This document shows positions 14,368 through 22,194 of a stretch of 24,981 bases of DNA, piece by piece. Source of the stretch: DASQPR01 sp035713725 (lineage in GTDB: Bacteria; Actinomycetota; Actinomycetes; Mycobacteriales; Micromonosporaceae); assembly GCA_035713725.1 (NCBI GenBank), contig DASTMZ010000097.1:1-24981 (forward strand), given 5' to 3'. Position numbers and translations under genes: made by a program. Numbering within the stretch: position 1 is the first letter of the stretch; each line of letters opens with the position of its first letter. A model generated the notes under the pieces. The model saw only the letters and a list, made by a program, of their open reading frames with translations. It made no database searches and was not told the origin of the DNA.

Positions 14368-16161
14368 CTAGCGGCGGTTCACCGCACTCGCAACCGCGCG
14401 TATCGACGCCGTAACGATGTTCTGATCGACGCCGACGCCCCAGCGCACGTCGCCGTCGACGTCAACCTCCACGTACGCGGCCGCCTGCGCGTCGCCGCCG
14501 GCGGACAGCGCGTGCTCCGCGTAGTCCAGCACCCGGACCGACCCGAACACGTCGGACAGGGCGTGCCCGAGTGCGTCGATCGGGCCGTTGCCGATGCCGG
14601 TCAACGTCGTCGGCCGGCCGTCCACCGTACCCGTGGCAGTGATCTCGACCTTGCCCTCGACGCTGGCTGTCGCATACGACTCGATCGCCACGCGCGGCGA
14701 TGCCTGATGGTCGACCAGGTATTCACGGGCGAAGATGTCCCACATCGTCGCCGGATCGACTTCGCCGCCCTCGCCGTCGGTGTAGCGCTGCACCACGCCG
14801 GAAAACTCGATCTGCAGGCGTCGCGGCAAGTCCAGCGAGTGCTCCGTCTTCATGATGTAGGCGACGCCGCCCTTGCCGGACTGCGAGTTGACCCGGATGA
14901 CCGCCTCGTAGCTGCGGCCGAGATCCTTCGGGTCGACCGGCAGGTAGGGCACCTCCCACGTGAAGTCGTCGACGGCCACGCCCGCGTGGGCGGCGTCCGC
15001 ATGCAACGCGTCGAAGCCCTTGTTGATGGCGTCCTGGTGCGATCCGGAGAAGGCCGTGAACACCAGGTCACCCGCGTACGGGTGACGCTCATGCACCGGC
15101 AGCTGGTTGCAGTATTCGACGGTGCGGCGGACCTCGTCGATGTTGGAGAAGTCGATCTGCGGGTCGATGCCCTGGCTGAACAGGTTCAGACCGAGCGTGA
15201 CGAGGTCGACGTTGCCGGTGCGCTCGCCGTTGCCGAACAAGCAGCCTTCCACCCGATCCGCACCGGCGAGTACCCCCAACTCGGCGGCCGCGACACCGGT
15301 GCCGCGGTCGTTGTGTGGATGCAGGCTCAGCACGATCGACTCGCGCCGCGGCAGGTTGCGATGCATCCACTCGATCGAGTCGGCGTACACGTTCGGGGTC
15401 GCCATCTCCACGGTCGCCGGCAGATTGATGATCAGTGGCCGGTCCGGCGTCGGATCGATCACGTCGATCACCTTCGAGCAGACCTCGAGCGCGTAGTCGA
15501 GTTCGGTGCCCGTGTAGCTCTCCGGTGAGTACTCGTAGAAGATCTCGGTGTCCGGCGTGATCATCTCGGCGTACTTCATGCACAGCCGAGCACCCTGGGT
15601 CGCGATGTCGGTGATGCCGTCGCGGTCGAGGCCGAACACAACGCGGCGCTGCAAGGTAGACGTCGAGTTGTAGAAGTGCACGATTGCGCGCCGCGCGCCG
15701 CGCAGCGACTCATAGGTCCGCTCGATCAGGTGCTCGCGACACTGCGTGAGCACCTGGATCGTGACGTCTTCGGGGATGAGATCCTGCTCGATCAGTTGCC
15801 GGATGAAGTCGAAGTCGGCCTGGCTCGCCGACGGGAAGCCGACCTCGATCTCCTTGTATCCCATGCGTACCAGCAGCGCGAACATGCGCCGCTTGCGCTC
15901 GGGCGACATCGGATCGATGAGAGCCTGGTTGCCGTCGCGGAGGTCGACCGCACCCCAGCGGGGCGTGCGCTCGATGCGACGGGACGGCCACCGCCGGTCC
16001 GGCAGATCGACGGTAAAGGTGTCGAGGTACGGCCGGTAGCGCTGAACGGGCATGCGGCTCGCACCCTGACGGGCGATGGGATCGGTCTGGGCGGCAGTTG
16101 TCTGGGTAGCAGTTGTCTGGGCAGCAGTTGTCTGGGCAGCACTTCGGGTGTCGACAGTCAT
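14368..16161 (-). CDS. leuA: 2-isopropylmalate synthase
   Basis: 597 residues from the chosen start, the long actinobacterial form. It condenses acetyl-CoA with 2-oxoisovalerate, the first committed step of leucine synthesis. The barrel begins at WGAVDLRDGNQALIDP (about 69-84) with metal-ligand Asp and catalytic Arg. HPHNDRGTGVAAAELG holds the metal-binding HxH, and GNGERTGNVDLVTLGLN follows. The last 130 or so residues form the leucine-sensing regulatory domain (ATASVEGKVEITATGT, then GIGNGPIDALGHALSD). The ATG at 16161 is my choice; an ATG 10 codons upstream and the ATG of MPVQRY (residue 37) are alternatives. Residues 8-27 are a fourfold AAQTT repeat. The frame is open much further upstream, but there it overlaps the leader peptide gene. 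Confidence 0.96.
   Translation of the reverse strand: MTVDTRSAAQTTAAQTTATQTTAAQTDPIARQGASRMPVQRYRPYLDTFTVDLPDRRWPSRRIERTPRWGAVDLRDGNQALIDPMSPERKRRMFALLVRMGYKEIEVGFPSASQADFDFIRQLIEQDLIPEDVTIQVLTQCREHLIERTYESLRGARRAIVHFYNSTSTLQRRVVFGLDRDGITDIATQGARLCMKYAEMITPDTEIFYEYSPESYTGTELDYALEVCSKVIDVIDPTPDRPLIINLPATVEMATPNVYADSIEWMHRNLPRRESIVLSLHPHNDRGTGVAAAELGVLAGADRVEGCLFGNGERTGNVDLVTLGLNLFSQGIDPQIDFSNIDEVRRTVEYCNQLPVHERHPYAGDLVFTAFSGSHQDAINKGFDALHADAAHAGVAVDDFTWEVPYLPVDPKDLGRSYEAVIRVNSQSGKGGVAYIMKTEHSLDLPRRLQIEFSGVVQRYTDGEGGEVDPATMWDIFAREYLVDHQASPRVAIESYATASVEGKVEITATGTVDGRPTTLTGIGNGPIDALGHALSDVFGSVRVLDYAEHALSAGGDAQAAAYVEVDVDGDVRWGVGVDQNIVTASIRAVASAVNRR
16081..16140 (-). repeat. 15-bp tandem repeat (4 copies) inside leuA
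   Basis: Four consecutive 15-base units (plus-strand unit about GCAGTTGTCTGGGCA, with one to three changes per copy) encode the AAQTT repeat in the LeuA N-terminus, before the catalytic barrel. An in-frame repeat like this can gain or lose copies without breaking the gene. Confidence 0.85.
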
Positions 16162-16410
16162 GATTACCTGCTCACGATGCGGCGCGGTCATGTGGCTCGG
16201 ATTGCGTGATGGCGGATCCCGGATGGGCGACGACTTTGTCGTACCGGATCGAGTCGTACCGGATCGGGCGCCAATGTCCGGCGAACCGCGTCCGCGGTCA
16301 GCGGGACGACGCGAACTCAGGCAGCCAGCGCAAACACCGCGACGGGGTGCTGCCCAGGATGGGCCCCGTCGCGGCGGCGAAGAAGCAGCGCCTGCCACAT
16401 GACACGCCTA
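16162..16410 (-). promoter_or_regulatory. leuA leader region with likely leucine attenuator
   Basis: On the minus strand, this untranslated leader begins with a 27-codon peptide gene (listed separately) and holds several stems: GCGACGGGG/CCCCGTCGC (9 bp; 16372-16364 with 16347-16339) with CCCA/TGGG inside it; ACCGCG/CGCGGT (16298-16293 with 16290-16285); and ACGAC/GTCGT around AAA (16242-16230). A 13-base sequence occurs twice 15 bases apart (plus-strand copies 16238-16250 and 16253-16265). The first stem starts eight bases after the last of three Leu codons, so a ribosome stalled there would cover its 5' arm. Which stem is the terminator cannot be decided by eye. Confidence 0.6.
16317..16400 (-). 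CDS. Leucine-rich leader peptide of leuA (27 residues)
   Basis: ATG at 16400 to TGA at 16319-16317 encodes a 27-residue peptide starting MWQALLLRRRDG and ending FALAA. Residues 5-7 are Leu-Leu-Leu, with codons CTG, CTT, CTT; CTT is uncommon in DNA this GC-rich, which would make translation more sensitive to charged leucine tRNA. The codons are followed at once by a strong stem. This is the layout of classical attenuation control, and leucine leader peptides ahead of leuA are known in actinobacteria. TAGCGT (16415-16410) is a possible -10 with TGGTCA (16439-16434) as -35, placing the RNA start close to the ATG. Too short for similarity-based proof. Confidence 0.6.
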   Translation of the reverse strand: MWQALLLRRRDGAHPGQHPVAVFALAA

Positions 16411-16439
16411 CGCTACGTGATCGCCCGGCGATTTGACCA
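16410..16439 (-). promoter_or_regulatory. Putative leuA promoter
   Basis: TGGTCA (16439-16434) and TAGCGT (16415-16410) on the minus strand are separated by 18 bases. The expected transcription start is a few bases before the leader peptide ATG at 16400. Confidence 0.35.
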
Positions 16440-16520
16440 GTTCTCCCGCCATGCGAGATCGGTCGCGCCGATCACAGGTGCCGCCGATCGCGCGGTCCGC
16501 GCGGGCGCAGACTCGCCAGA

Positions 16521-17408
16521 TCAAGGTGCGCTGACCGGTACCGCCGGACCGTCGGTCACCGGCGCCGGCAGTGTGATCGTCGGCGCGGGTGCGACGGCGG
16601 GACCGGCGATTACGACCGTTCCCTCGTTGATCTTGGCGGCGGTGAGCGTACCGTCCGGTGCGAAACAGAAGATCCCGGCGCCCATCACGGGCGCGAGCGA
16701 CACCGCGCTCGGCTCGACGGAGTAGCACGCTCCGGACGCGTGCGGCAGCGTGGGCACGACCGATACCGAGATCGGAGCGTTGCGGTCCAGCATGACGCCG
16801 GGCCAGTCGGTGAAGATGTGCTCGAAGACGGGGTCGTAGCGGGCCGGCACCCGACCGCCAGCCTGGGCCACCTTCACACACGACGGCGCACGCACGCGCG
16901 GCGGTGATGGGCTGGACGTCGGCGACGTCCCGGGCGACGGCGATCCGGACGCCGCGGCAGCCGGCGGCCCGGTCTCGGTCTCCGAACCGGTGCCGGCGGC
17001 CGAACCAGTTCCGGCACCAGCACCGACGAGCGCATTGGCCGCGCCGCCCAACACGCATTGGTACGTCCCAGTCGCGATCCCGACGATTGCGATGTCCGCC
17101 TCGCTCGACAGAGTGCCGTTGTCGACGTCCACTTGCCATGTGCCGTCGGTCGCGAGCGAGGCAAGCAGCGTCCGATTGCCCGGCCCGCTTATCGTGTAGG
17201 CGGCGACGTACCAGCGGTCATGCGCCGCTGCGGCGAGACCCGCGAGCTGACCGGCCGGATCCACGGGCGTGGTTGGCACCACCGCTGTCGACGTGGGGTT
17301 GCCGACCACCGGCGGGCCACCGGATGTGCAGGCCGCCAGTACCAAGGCGACTGTGACCGCCGTCACCGCGGCGACGAATCTCGGCAGCGCAGTGTCCGTC
17401 GGCACCAC
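16521..17408 (-). CDS. Secreted lipoprotein of unknown function
   Basis: 295 residues. The N-terminal signal peptide ends in the lipobox LAAC, with the lipidated Cys at residue 27, so the protein is probably anchored on the outer face of the membrane. A Pro/Thr/Val-rich linker, then a globular region (HDRWYVAAYTISGPGNRTLLAS, DGTWQVDVDNGTL) follow. A low-complexity Gly/Ala/Ser/Thr/Pro linker occupies roughly 135-180, and a C-terminal part with RYDPVFEHIFTDWPGVMLDRN and two spaced Cys (ACYS, IFCF) closes it. I recognise no named family. Start: GTG at 17408, or the GTG one codon later. It lies between leuA and lysC and is divergent from lysC. Confidence 0.85.
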   Translation of the reverse strand: MVPTDTALPRFVAAVTAVTVALVLAACTSGGPPVVGNPTSTAVVPTTPVDPAGQLAGLAAAAHDRWYVAAYTISGPGNRTLLASLATDGTWQVDVDNGTLSSEADIAIVGIATGTYQCVLGGAANALVGAGAGTGSAAGTGSETETGPPAAAASGSPSPGTSPTSSPSPPRVRAPSCVKVAQAGGRVPARYDPVFEHIFTDWPGVMLDRNAPISVSVVPTLPHASGACYSVEPSAVSLAPVMGAGIFCFAPDGTLTAAKINEGTVVIAGPAVAPAPTITLPAPVTDGPAVPVSAP

Positions 17409-17541
17409 GCCATTGTCAGCCAGCGTTCGGCCGGATCGTGGGATCGACGCTCCGGCCGGATGAGCTGCACCGGTACGCTAGTTGTCGGTTTTGGTACGGC
17501 ATCGCTGCCGGCACTTCGCGTACCCACCAGGAGGCTCGCCC
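17409..17541. promoter_or_regulatory. Divergent promoter region for the lipoprotein gene and lysC-asd
   Basis: 133 bp between divergent genes. TACGCT at 17474-17479 is a possible -10 for lysC. No operator, leader peptide or riboswitch is recognised. Confidence 0.35.
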
Positions 17542-18807
17542 GTGGCGGTGGTCGTGCAAAAGTACGGAGGCTCGTCGGTCGCCACCGCGGAGCGCATCAA
17601 GCGCGTCGCCGAACGCATCGTTGGCACTCGCAAGGCCGGTCACGACGTGGTCGTGGTCGTCTCGGCGATGGGCGACACCACCGACGAGCTGCGCGACCTG
17701 GCGCACCAGATCAGTCCGGTGCCGCCGGGTCGAGAGCTCGACATGCTGCTGACCGCGGGCGAGCGCATCTCGATGGCGTTGCTCGCGATGGCCATCCATA
17801 ACCTCGGGTACGAAGCGCGCTCGTACACCGGGTCGCAGGCCGGCGTGATCACCACCTCGACGCACGGCAATGCGCGCATCATCGACGTCACGCCCGGCCG
17901 GCTGCGTTCCGCGCTCGACGAGGGCTCGATTGTGATCGTGGCCGGTTTCCAGGGCGTCGCCCAGGACACCAAGGACATCACCACGCTGGGCCGCGGCGCC
18001 TCGGACACCACCGCGGTCGCGGTCGCCGCGGCGCTCAACGCGGAGATCTGTGAGATCTACACGGATGTGGACGGCGTCTTCACCGCCGACCCTCGCATCG
18101 TGCCCAACGCCCGTCGCATCGAGCAGATCACGTACGAGGAGATGCTCGAGCTTGCCGCGAGTGGCGCGAAGGTGCTCATGCTGCGCTGCGTCGAATATGC
18201 GCGGCGGTTCAACCTGCCCATTCACGTCCGTTCGTCGTATTCGCAGAAGCCGGGAACCGTCGTCACCGGCTCGATGGAGGATCTTCCCGTGGAGCAAGCA
18301 CTCATCACCGGCGTGGCGCACGACCGCAGCGAGGCAAAGATCACCGTGGTTGGCGTCCCGGACGAGCCCGGCGAGGCCGCTCTGCTGTTCGAGACAGTTG
18401 CCTCCGCCGAAACGAATCTCGACATGATCGTGCAGAACATCTCGACGGAGGGCACCGGCCGCGCCGACATCTCGTTCACGCTGCCGATCAGCGATGGCCC
18501 CGCCGCGATGGCAGCGCTCAGCAAGATGCAGGACAAGATCGGCTTCCGCGCGCTGCTCTTCGACGACCACATCGGCAAGGTGTCGCTGGTCGGTGCGGGC
18601 ATGCGATCGCACCCGGGCGTCGCCGCGAAGTTCTTCGGTGCGCTCGCCGAGGCGGGCGTCAACATCGAGATGATTTCGACGTCCGAGATCCGGGTCTCGG
18701 TGGTTTGCCGGGACAGTGACCTGGACGCCGCGGTCCGCGCCGTACATGCTGCATTTGGGCTCGGTGCCGACGAAGACGCCATCGTCTACGGCGGCACCGG
18801 CCGCTGA
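17542..18807 (+). CDS. lysC: Aspartate kinase, alpha subunit
   Basis: 421 residues. It phosphorylates L-aspartate, the entry to lysine, threonine, methionine and diaminopimelate. The kinase domain starts VVVQKYGGSSVA (residues 4-15), and FQGVAQDTKDITTLGRGASDTTAVA is the aspartate/ATP-binding stretch. Two ACT domains follow (about 265-335 and 345-415), including VGAGMRSHPGVAAKFF and ISTSEIRVSVV, which form the lysine/threonine effector sites. The GTG at 17542 is chosen because AGGAGG (17529-17534) precedes it by seven bases and it gives the family N-terminus. The length equals that of the Corynebacterium glutamicum enzyme, whose beta subunit arises by an internal start; the same signal is here. 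asd follows 79 bp downstream. Confidence 0.97.
   Translation: MAVVVQKYGGSSVATAERIKRVAERIVGTRKAGHDVVVVVSAMGDTTDELRDLAHQISPVPPGRELDMLLTAGERISMALLAMAIHNLGYEARSYTGSQAGVITTSTHGNARIIDVTPGRLRSALDEGSIVIVAGFQGVAQDTKDITTLGRGASDTTAVAVAAALNAEICEIYTDVDGVFTADPRIVPNARRIEQITYEEMLELAASGAKVLMLRCVEYARRFNLPIHVRSSYSQKPGTVVTGSMEDLPVEQALITGVAHDRSEAKITVVGVPDEPGEAALLFETVASAETNLDMIVQNISTEGTGRADISFTLPISDGPAAMAALSKMQDKIGFRALLFDDHIGKVSLVGAGMRSHPGVAAKFFGALAEAGVNIEMISTSEIRVSVVCRDSDLDAAVRAVHAAFGLGADEDAIVYGGTGR
18289..18807 (+). CDS. lysC: Internal in-frame start: aspartate kinase beta subunit
   Basis: An in-frame GTG at codon 250 of lysC is preceded by GGAGG (18276-18280) with an 8-base spacer. Starting there gives a 172-residue protein (opening VEQALITGVAHDRSEAK) containing only the two regulatory ACT domains. 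In C. glutamicum and Bacillus the same gene makes such a beta subunit, which joins alpha in an alpha2beta2 enzyme. From memory the C. glutamicum beta start is at the same aligned position. An ATG five codons upstream (18274) lacks a good ribosome site. Confidence 0.7.
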   Translation: MEQALITGVAHDRSEAKITVVGVPDEPGEAALLFETVASAETNLDMIVQNISTEGTGRADISFTLPISDGPAAMAALSKMQDKIGFRALLFDDHIGKVSLVGAGMRSHPGVAAKFFGALAEAGVNIEMISTSEIRVSVVCRDSDLDAAVRAVHAAFGLGADEDAIVYGGTGR

Positions 18808-18886
18808 CGCGACATCGCCGCGGTGGTCATCGGCCGCGCGCTTCACGCCGCACGCCGTGGATGCGGCGCAAGGGGAGGTACGGAGC

Positions 18887-19948
18887 ATGTCTGAACTGCC
18901 AACACTGGCGGTCGTCGGCGCGACCGGCGCGGTCGGCACGGTGATGTGCGAGCTGCTGAGCTCGCGCAAGAACCTCTGGGGCGAGATCCGTCTCGTTGCG
19001 TCGCCGCGCTCGGCCGGAAAGACGATCGTGGTACGCGGCGAGGAGCTGACGGTGCAAGTCCTCGCACCCGAGGCGTTCGACGGTGTCGATGTGGCGATGT
19101 TCGACGTGCCCGACGAGGTCTCTGCCGAGTGGGCGCCGATCGCGGTGTCGCGCGGCGTCGTGGCGGTCGACAACTCCGGAGCGTTTCGAATGGACCCGGA
19201 CGTGCCGCTCGTGGTGCCGGAGATCAACCCGGAGCAGCTCCGCAACCGGCCGAAGGGCATCATCGCCAATCCGAACTGCACGACGCTCGCGATGATCGTC
19301 GCGGTCGCACCGCTGCACCGTGAGTACGGGCTGCGCGAACTCGTGCTGGCGTCCTACCAAGCCGTGTCCGGCGCCGGGAAGATCGGCATCGACACGTTGG
19401 TGAACCAGATCGACAAGGTGGCCGGCGATCACAGCCTCGGCGCGCGGTCCGGCAACGTACGGCAAGCGATCGGCGACGACCTCGGGCCGTTCCCGGCACC
19501 GCTGGCGCTGAATGTGGTGCCGTGGGCGGGATCGCTGCGGGACGGCGGCTGGTCGTCCGAGGAGATGAAGGTGCGCAACGAGTCGCGCAAGATTCTCGGG
19601 CTGCCCGATCTGAAGGTATCCGCGACGTGCGTACGCGTGCCCGTCGTGACCGGGCACTCGGTTGCCGTACACGCGGTGTTCGGTTCGGAGGTCGACGCCG
19701 AGGGCGCCCGAGAGGCGCTGCGCCACGCGCCCGGCGTGATCCTCGTCGACGATCCGGCCGCCGGCGAGTTCCCGATGCCGATCGACGCGGTTGGCACCGA
19801 CCCGAGTTGGGTCGGTCGAATCCGTCGTTCGATCGACGATCCGCGCGCACTGGACCTCTTCGTGACCGGCGACAACCTTCGCAAGGGTGCCGCGTTGAAC
19901 ACCGCACAAATCGCCGAACTGGTCGCCATGGAGCTCGTCAAGAGCTGA
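18887..19948 (+). CDS. asd: Aspartate-semialdehyde dehydrogenase
   Basis: 353 residues. It reduces aspartyl phosphate, the product of LysC, to aspartate semialdehyde with NADPH. The nucleotide-binding loop is GATGAVG (11-17), the catalytic Cys is C131 in NPNCTT, and the likely catalytic His is H257 in VVTGHSVAVH. QAVSGAGKIG (158-167) is also conserved. The ATG at 18887 follows GGGGAGG (18872-18878); the open frame further upstream overlaps lysC. With lysC it forms the standard ask-asd operon. Confidence 0.97.
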   Translation: MSELPTLAVVGATGAVGTVMCELLSSRKNLWGEIRLVASPRSAGKTIVVRGEELTVQVLAPEAFDGVDVAMFDVPDEVSAEWAPIAVSRGVVAVDNSGAFRMDPDVPLVVPEINPEQLRNRPKGIIANPNCTTLAMIVAVAPLHREYGLRELVLASYQAVSGAGKIGIDTLVNQIDKVAGDHSLGARSGNVRQAIGDDLGPFPAPLALNVVPWAGSLRDGGWSSEEMKVRNESRKILGLPDLKVSATCVRVPVVTGHSVAVHAVFGSEVDAEGAREALRHAPGVILVDDPAAGEFPMPIDAVGTDPSWVGRIRRSIDDPRALDLFVTGDNLRKGAALNTAQIAELVAMELVKS

Positions 19949-20017
19949 GCGCGACAGGAAGGTCGCCGCGCGCGGTTCGCGACGCGGCCGCCTGACGTGC
20001 TGCTACGGCGAGCGGCC

Positions 20018-20047
20018 TTGACAGGCCATCGCGATTACGGATGTGAT
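20018..20047 (+). promoter_or_regulatory. Putative promoter of the S53 peptidase gene
   Basis: A perfect -35 TTGACA (20018-20023) and TGTGAT (20042-20047) lie 18 bases apart, about 130 bases before the peptidase ATG. This leaves a long 5' untranslated region, which I could not assign to a known RNA. Confidence 0.42.
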
Positions 20048-20176
20048 GGCTCGGCAACACTTCGACCTTCCCGTGACGCGTGCGCTTCCCCGTGCGCGTA
20101 CGGGAGGGTCGACTGCGGTCACCCGGAACACGGTTCCCCCGAATGCAGCAGTCTCCCCGGAACGGCAAGGAGTCCA

Positions 20177-22156
20177 ATGCGGCCACGTCGCAGCTACAAG
20201 ACGGTCGCGGCGCTCGGTGTCGGTGTGGTCGCGGTCGCGGTCACCGGCAGCCTGAGCTTCGCCGCTACACCTCGCGTCGCCATCGCCGGCACGAAGCCGG
20301 CATGGGTCACGTCCGCGAAGCATGTCGGTCAACCGGCCGCCAACAAGAGGGTCTCGGTCAACGTGATCCTGCCGCTTCGAGACGTGGCGAGAGCGCAGAG
20401 CGTTGGCGCTGCCGTCTCCGATCCGGCGAATGCGTCCTACGGCCACTACCTCACGCCCGCGCAGTTCAACGCGCAGTTCGCGCCGACGTCCACACAAGTC
20501 GGCATGGTCAAGAGGTATCTCGCCGGGCAGGGCCTGAAGGTGACGAGCACGGCGCTCGGCAACCGATGGGTGACGGCGAGCGGCACCATCGCCCAGGTCG
20601 GTAAGGCGTTTGGCACGTCGGTCGGGTCCTACTCGTACCGCGGGCAGTCGTCGCTCGCACCGTCGTCGACGATGACCGTACCGGCGTCGATCGCACCGTT
20701 GATCGCCGGCGTCACCGGCCTCGACACGATCTCGACGATTCACAAGCGGCAGATGGCCAAGTCCGCCGCACAGACGGTTGCCAGTGTGCCGAAAGCGCCC
20801 GCGAACCAACCGGATGCGACGCCACCGTCACCACAGCCCTGCTCGACGTTTTGGGCCCAGCACACGCAAAAGGTGCCGAGCACGTTCGGGAAGACGTCGC
20901 TGCCCACCACACCGTGTGGGTACGGCCCGCAGGCGATCCGCAAGGCGTACGGCATCTCCGGCGCGATCGCGGCCGGTGACACCGGTCGGGGCATCACGGT
21001 GGCGATCACCGACGCGTACGCGCAGCCGACCATGCTCTCCGACGTCAACCAGTGGTCGACCGAGCACGGCGTGCCGACCATGAAGCCGGGTCAGTACACG
21101 GAGGTCGGCACCGCCGACCCGTCGACGTTCGACCTGCAGGATGAATGTGGCGGCGAGGTCGGGTGGAACGAGGAGGAGGCGCTCGACGTCGAGGCGGTGC
21201 ACGGCATGGCGCCGGGCGCAACGATCCACTACGTCGGCGGCAACGATTGCGCGGACGGCCTGGACAACGCGGTCAACTTCATCGTGCAGACACACTCCGC
21301 GGACATCGTGAGCAACTCGTGGGGAAGCGCTGGTGAGCCGGCGGCCAATGATCCGGAACTGTTGCTCGAGCACTCGTTCTTCGTCCAGGCACAGGCCGAG
21401 GGCATCGGCTTCTACTTCTCGGCGGGCGACGACGGCGACGACACCATCGACGGCTTCGCGAGCCCGGTGGTGGACTACCCGTCGAGCGATCCGCTGGTCA
21501 CCGCCGTGGGAGGCACGAGCCTCGCGGTAACCCAGGCGGGCGCGACCCTTTTCCAGACGTCGTGGGGCGACACCGTCGACCCGGTGGACTTCAGCACCAC
21601 GCCGGCGAGCCTCTCGGAGCCGCTTCCGGGTGAGTTCGTGTTCGGCACTGGCGGCGGCACGAGCACGCTGAAGCTCGTCAACTCCACTACGTCGCAACCG
21701 ACGTACCAGAAGGGCAAGGTACCCAACCAGTTCGCGCTGAAGGGCGGCAAGCTTTGGCGGGTCACGCCGGACGTCGCGCTCGACGCGGATCCGGAGACTG
21801 GCTACGAAGTCGCGCTCACTGAGCCGGACCCGAACAACAACAACGTTCCTACCTTCACCGAGTTCGTGATCGGCGGTACGAGCCTGTCGACGCCACTGTT
21901 CGCGGGCTTCCAGGCGCTGGCGAGCCAGGGCCGGCACGTGCAGATCGGGTTCGCGAACCCGCTGCTCTACTCGCTGCCGGCGGGCACCTTCACCGACGTC
22001 GTCAACCCGGCGACGCCGATTGCCTTTGCTAGTGAGACTGGCAGCTTCGTCGCCGTACTCGGCCAGGACTCGTCGCTCGTCGCGATCAAGGGCTTCGACA
22101 ACACGACGGGTCTCGGCACGCCGATCGGCATCCGTTTCCTCGCGAACGAGCACTAG
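20177..22156 (+). CDS. Secreted S53-family serine-carboxyl peptidase (sedolisin/kumamolisin-like)
   Basis: 659 residues. An N-terminal signal peptide (basic RPRRS, hydrophobic 9-29, likely cut near SFAATP) precedes a pro-domain of about 45-190 (Pro-kumamolisin activation fold with SYGHYLTPAQFNAQF), then the peptidase domain. The catalytic set is visible: E333 and D337 in EEEALDVEAVHGMAPGA, oxyanion Asp D418 in SAGDDG, and Ser569 in GGTSLSTPLFAG (the more usual form is SGTS). The end GFDNTTGLGTP is typical and follows the calcium-site region. The family cleaves proteins outside the cell, mostly at acid pH, after removing its own pro-domain. ATG at 20177 follows AAGGAG (20167-20172). It could feed peptides to an importer such as the one in this window. 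Confidence 0.93.
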   Translation: MRPRRSYKTVAALGVGVVAVAVTGSLSFAATPRVAIAGTKPAWVTSAKHVGQPAANKRVSVNVILPLRDVARAQSVGAAVSDPANASYGHYLTPAQFNAQFAPTSTQVGMVKRYLAGQGLKVTSTALGNRWVTASGTIAQVGKAFGTSVGSYSYRGQSSLAPSSTMTVPASIAPLIAGVTGLDTISTIHKRQMAKSAAQTVASVPKAPANQPDATPPSPQPCSTFWAQHTQKVPSTFGKTSLPTTPCGYGPQAIRKAYGISGAIAAGDTGRGITVAITDAYAQPTMLSDVNQWSTEHGVPTMKPGQYTEVGTADPSTFDLQDECGGEVGWNEEEALDVEAVHGMAPGATIHYVGGNDCADGLDNAVNFIVQTHSADIVSNSWGSAGEPAANDPELLLEHSFFVQAQAEGIGFYFSAGDDGDDTIDGFASPVVDYPSSDPLVTAVGGTSLAVTQAGATLFQTSWGDTVDPVDFSTTPASLSEPLPGEFVFGTGGGTSTLKLVNSTTSQPTYQKGKVPNQFALKGGKLWRVTPDVALDADPETGYEVALTEPDPNNNNVPTFTEFVIGGTSLSTPLFAGFQALASQGRHVQIGFANPLLYSLPAGTFTDVVNPATPIAFASETGSFVAVLGQDSSLVAIKGFDNTTGLGTPIGIRFLANEH

Positions 22157-22194
22157 GGCATCGCGCACCGGTTTCGGCCGGCGCCGGCGACACT

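Noticed and set aside
14512..15528. 338-residue plus-strand open frame opposite leuA
   Set aside because: Antisense shadow of a clear 2-isopropylmalate synthase.
16162..16398. N-terminal extension of LeuA to 676 residues
   Set aside because: The extra residues are Arg/Pro/Ser-rich without family similarity and overlap the leader peptide and its stem; the ATG at 16161 fits the family better.
17416..19281. 621-residue open frame on the minus strand, antisense to lysC and asd
   Set aside because: It overlaps two unmistakable genes, is low in recognisable motifs and has the His/Arg/Asp-rich look of a GC-rich antisense shadow.
20828..22168. 446-residue minus-strand open frame opposite the S53 gene
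   Set aside because: Composition dominated by Arg, Val and Ala with no motif; the plus-strand peptidase explains the sequence.
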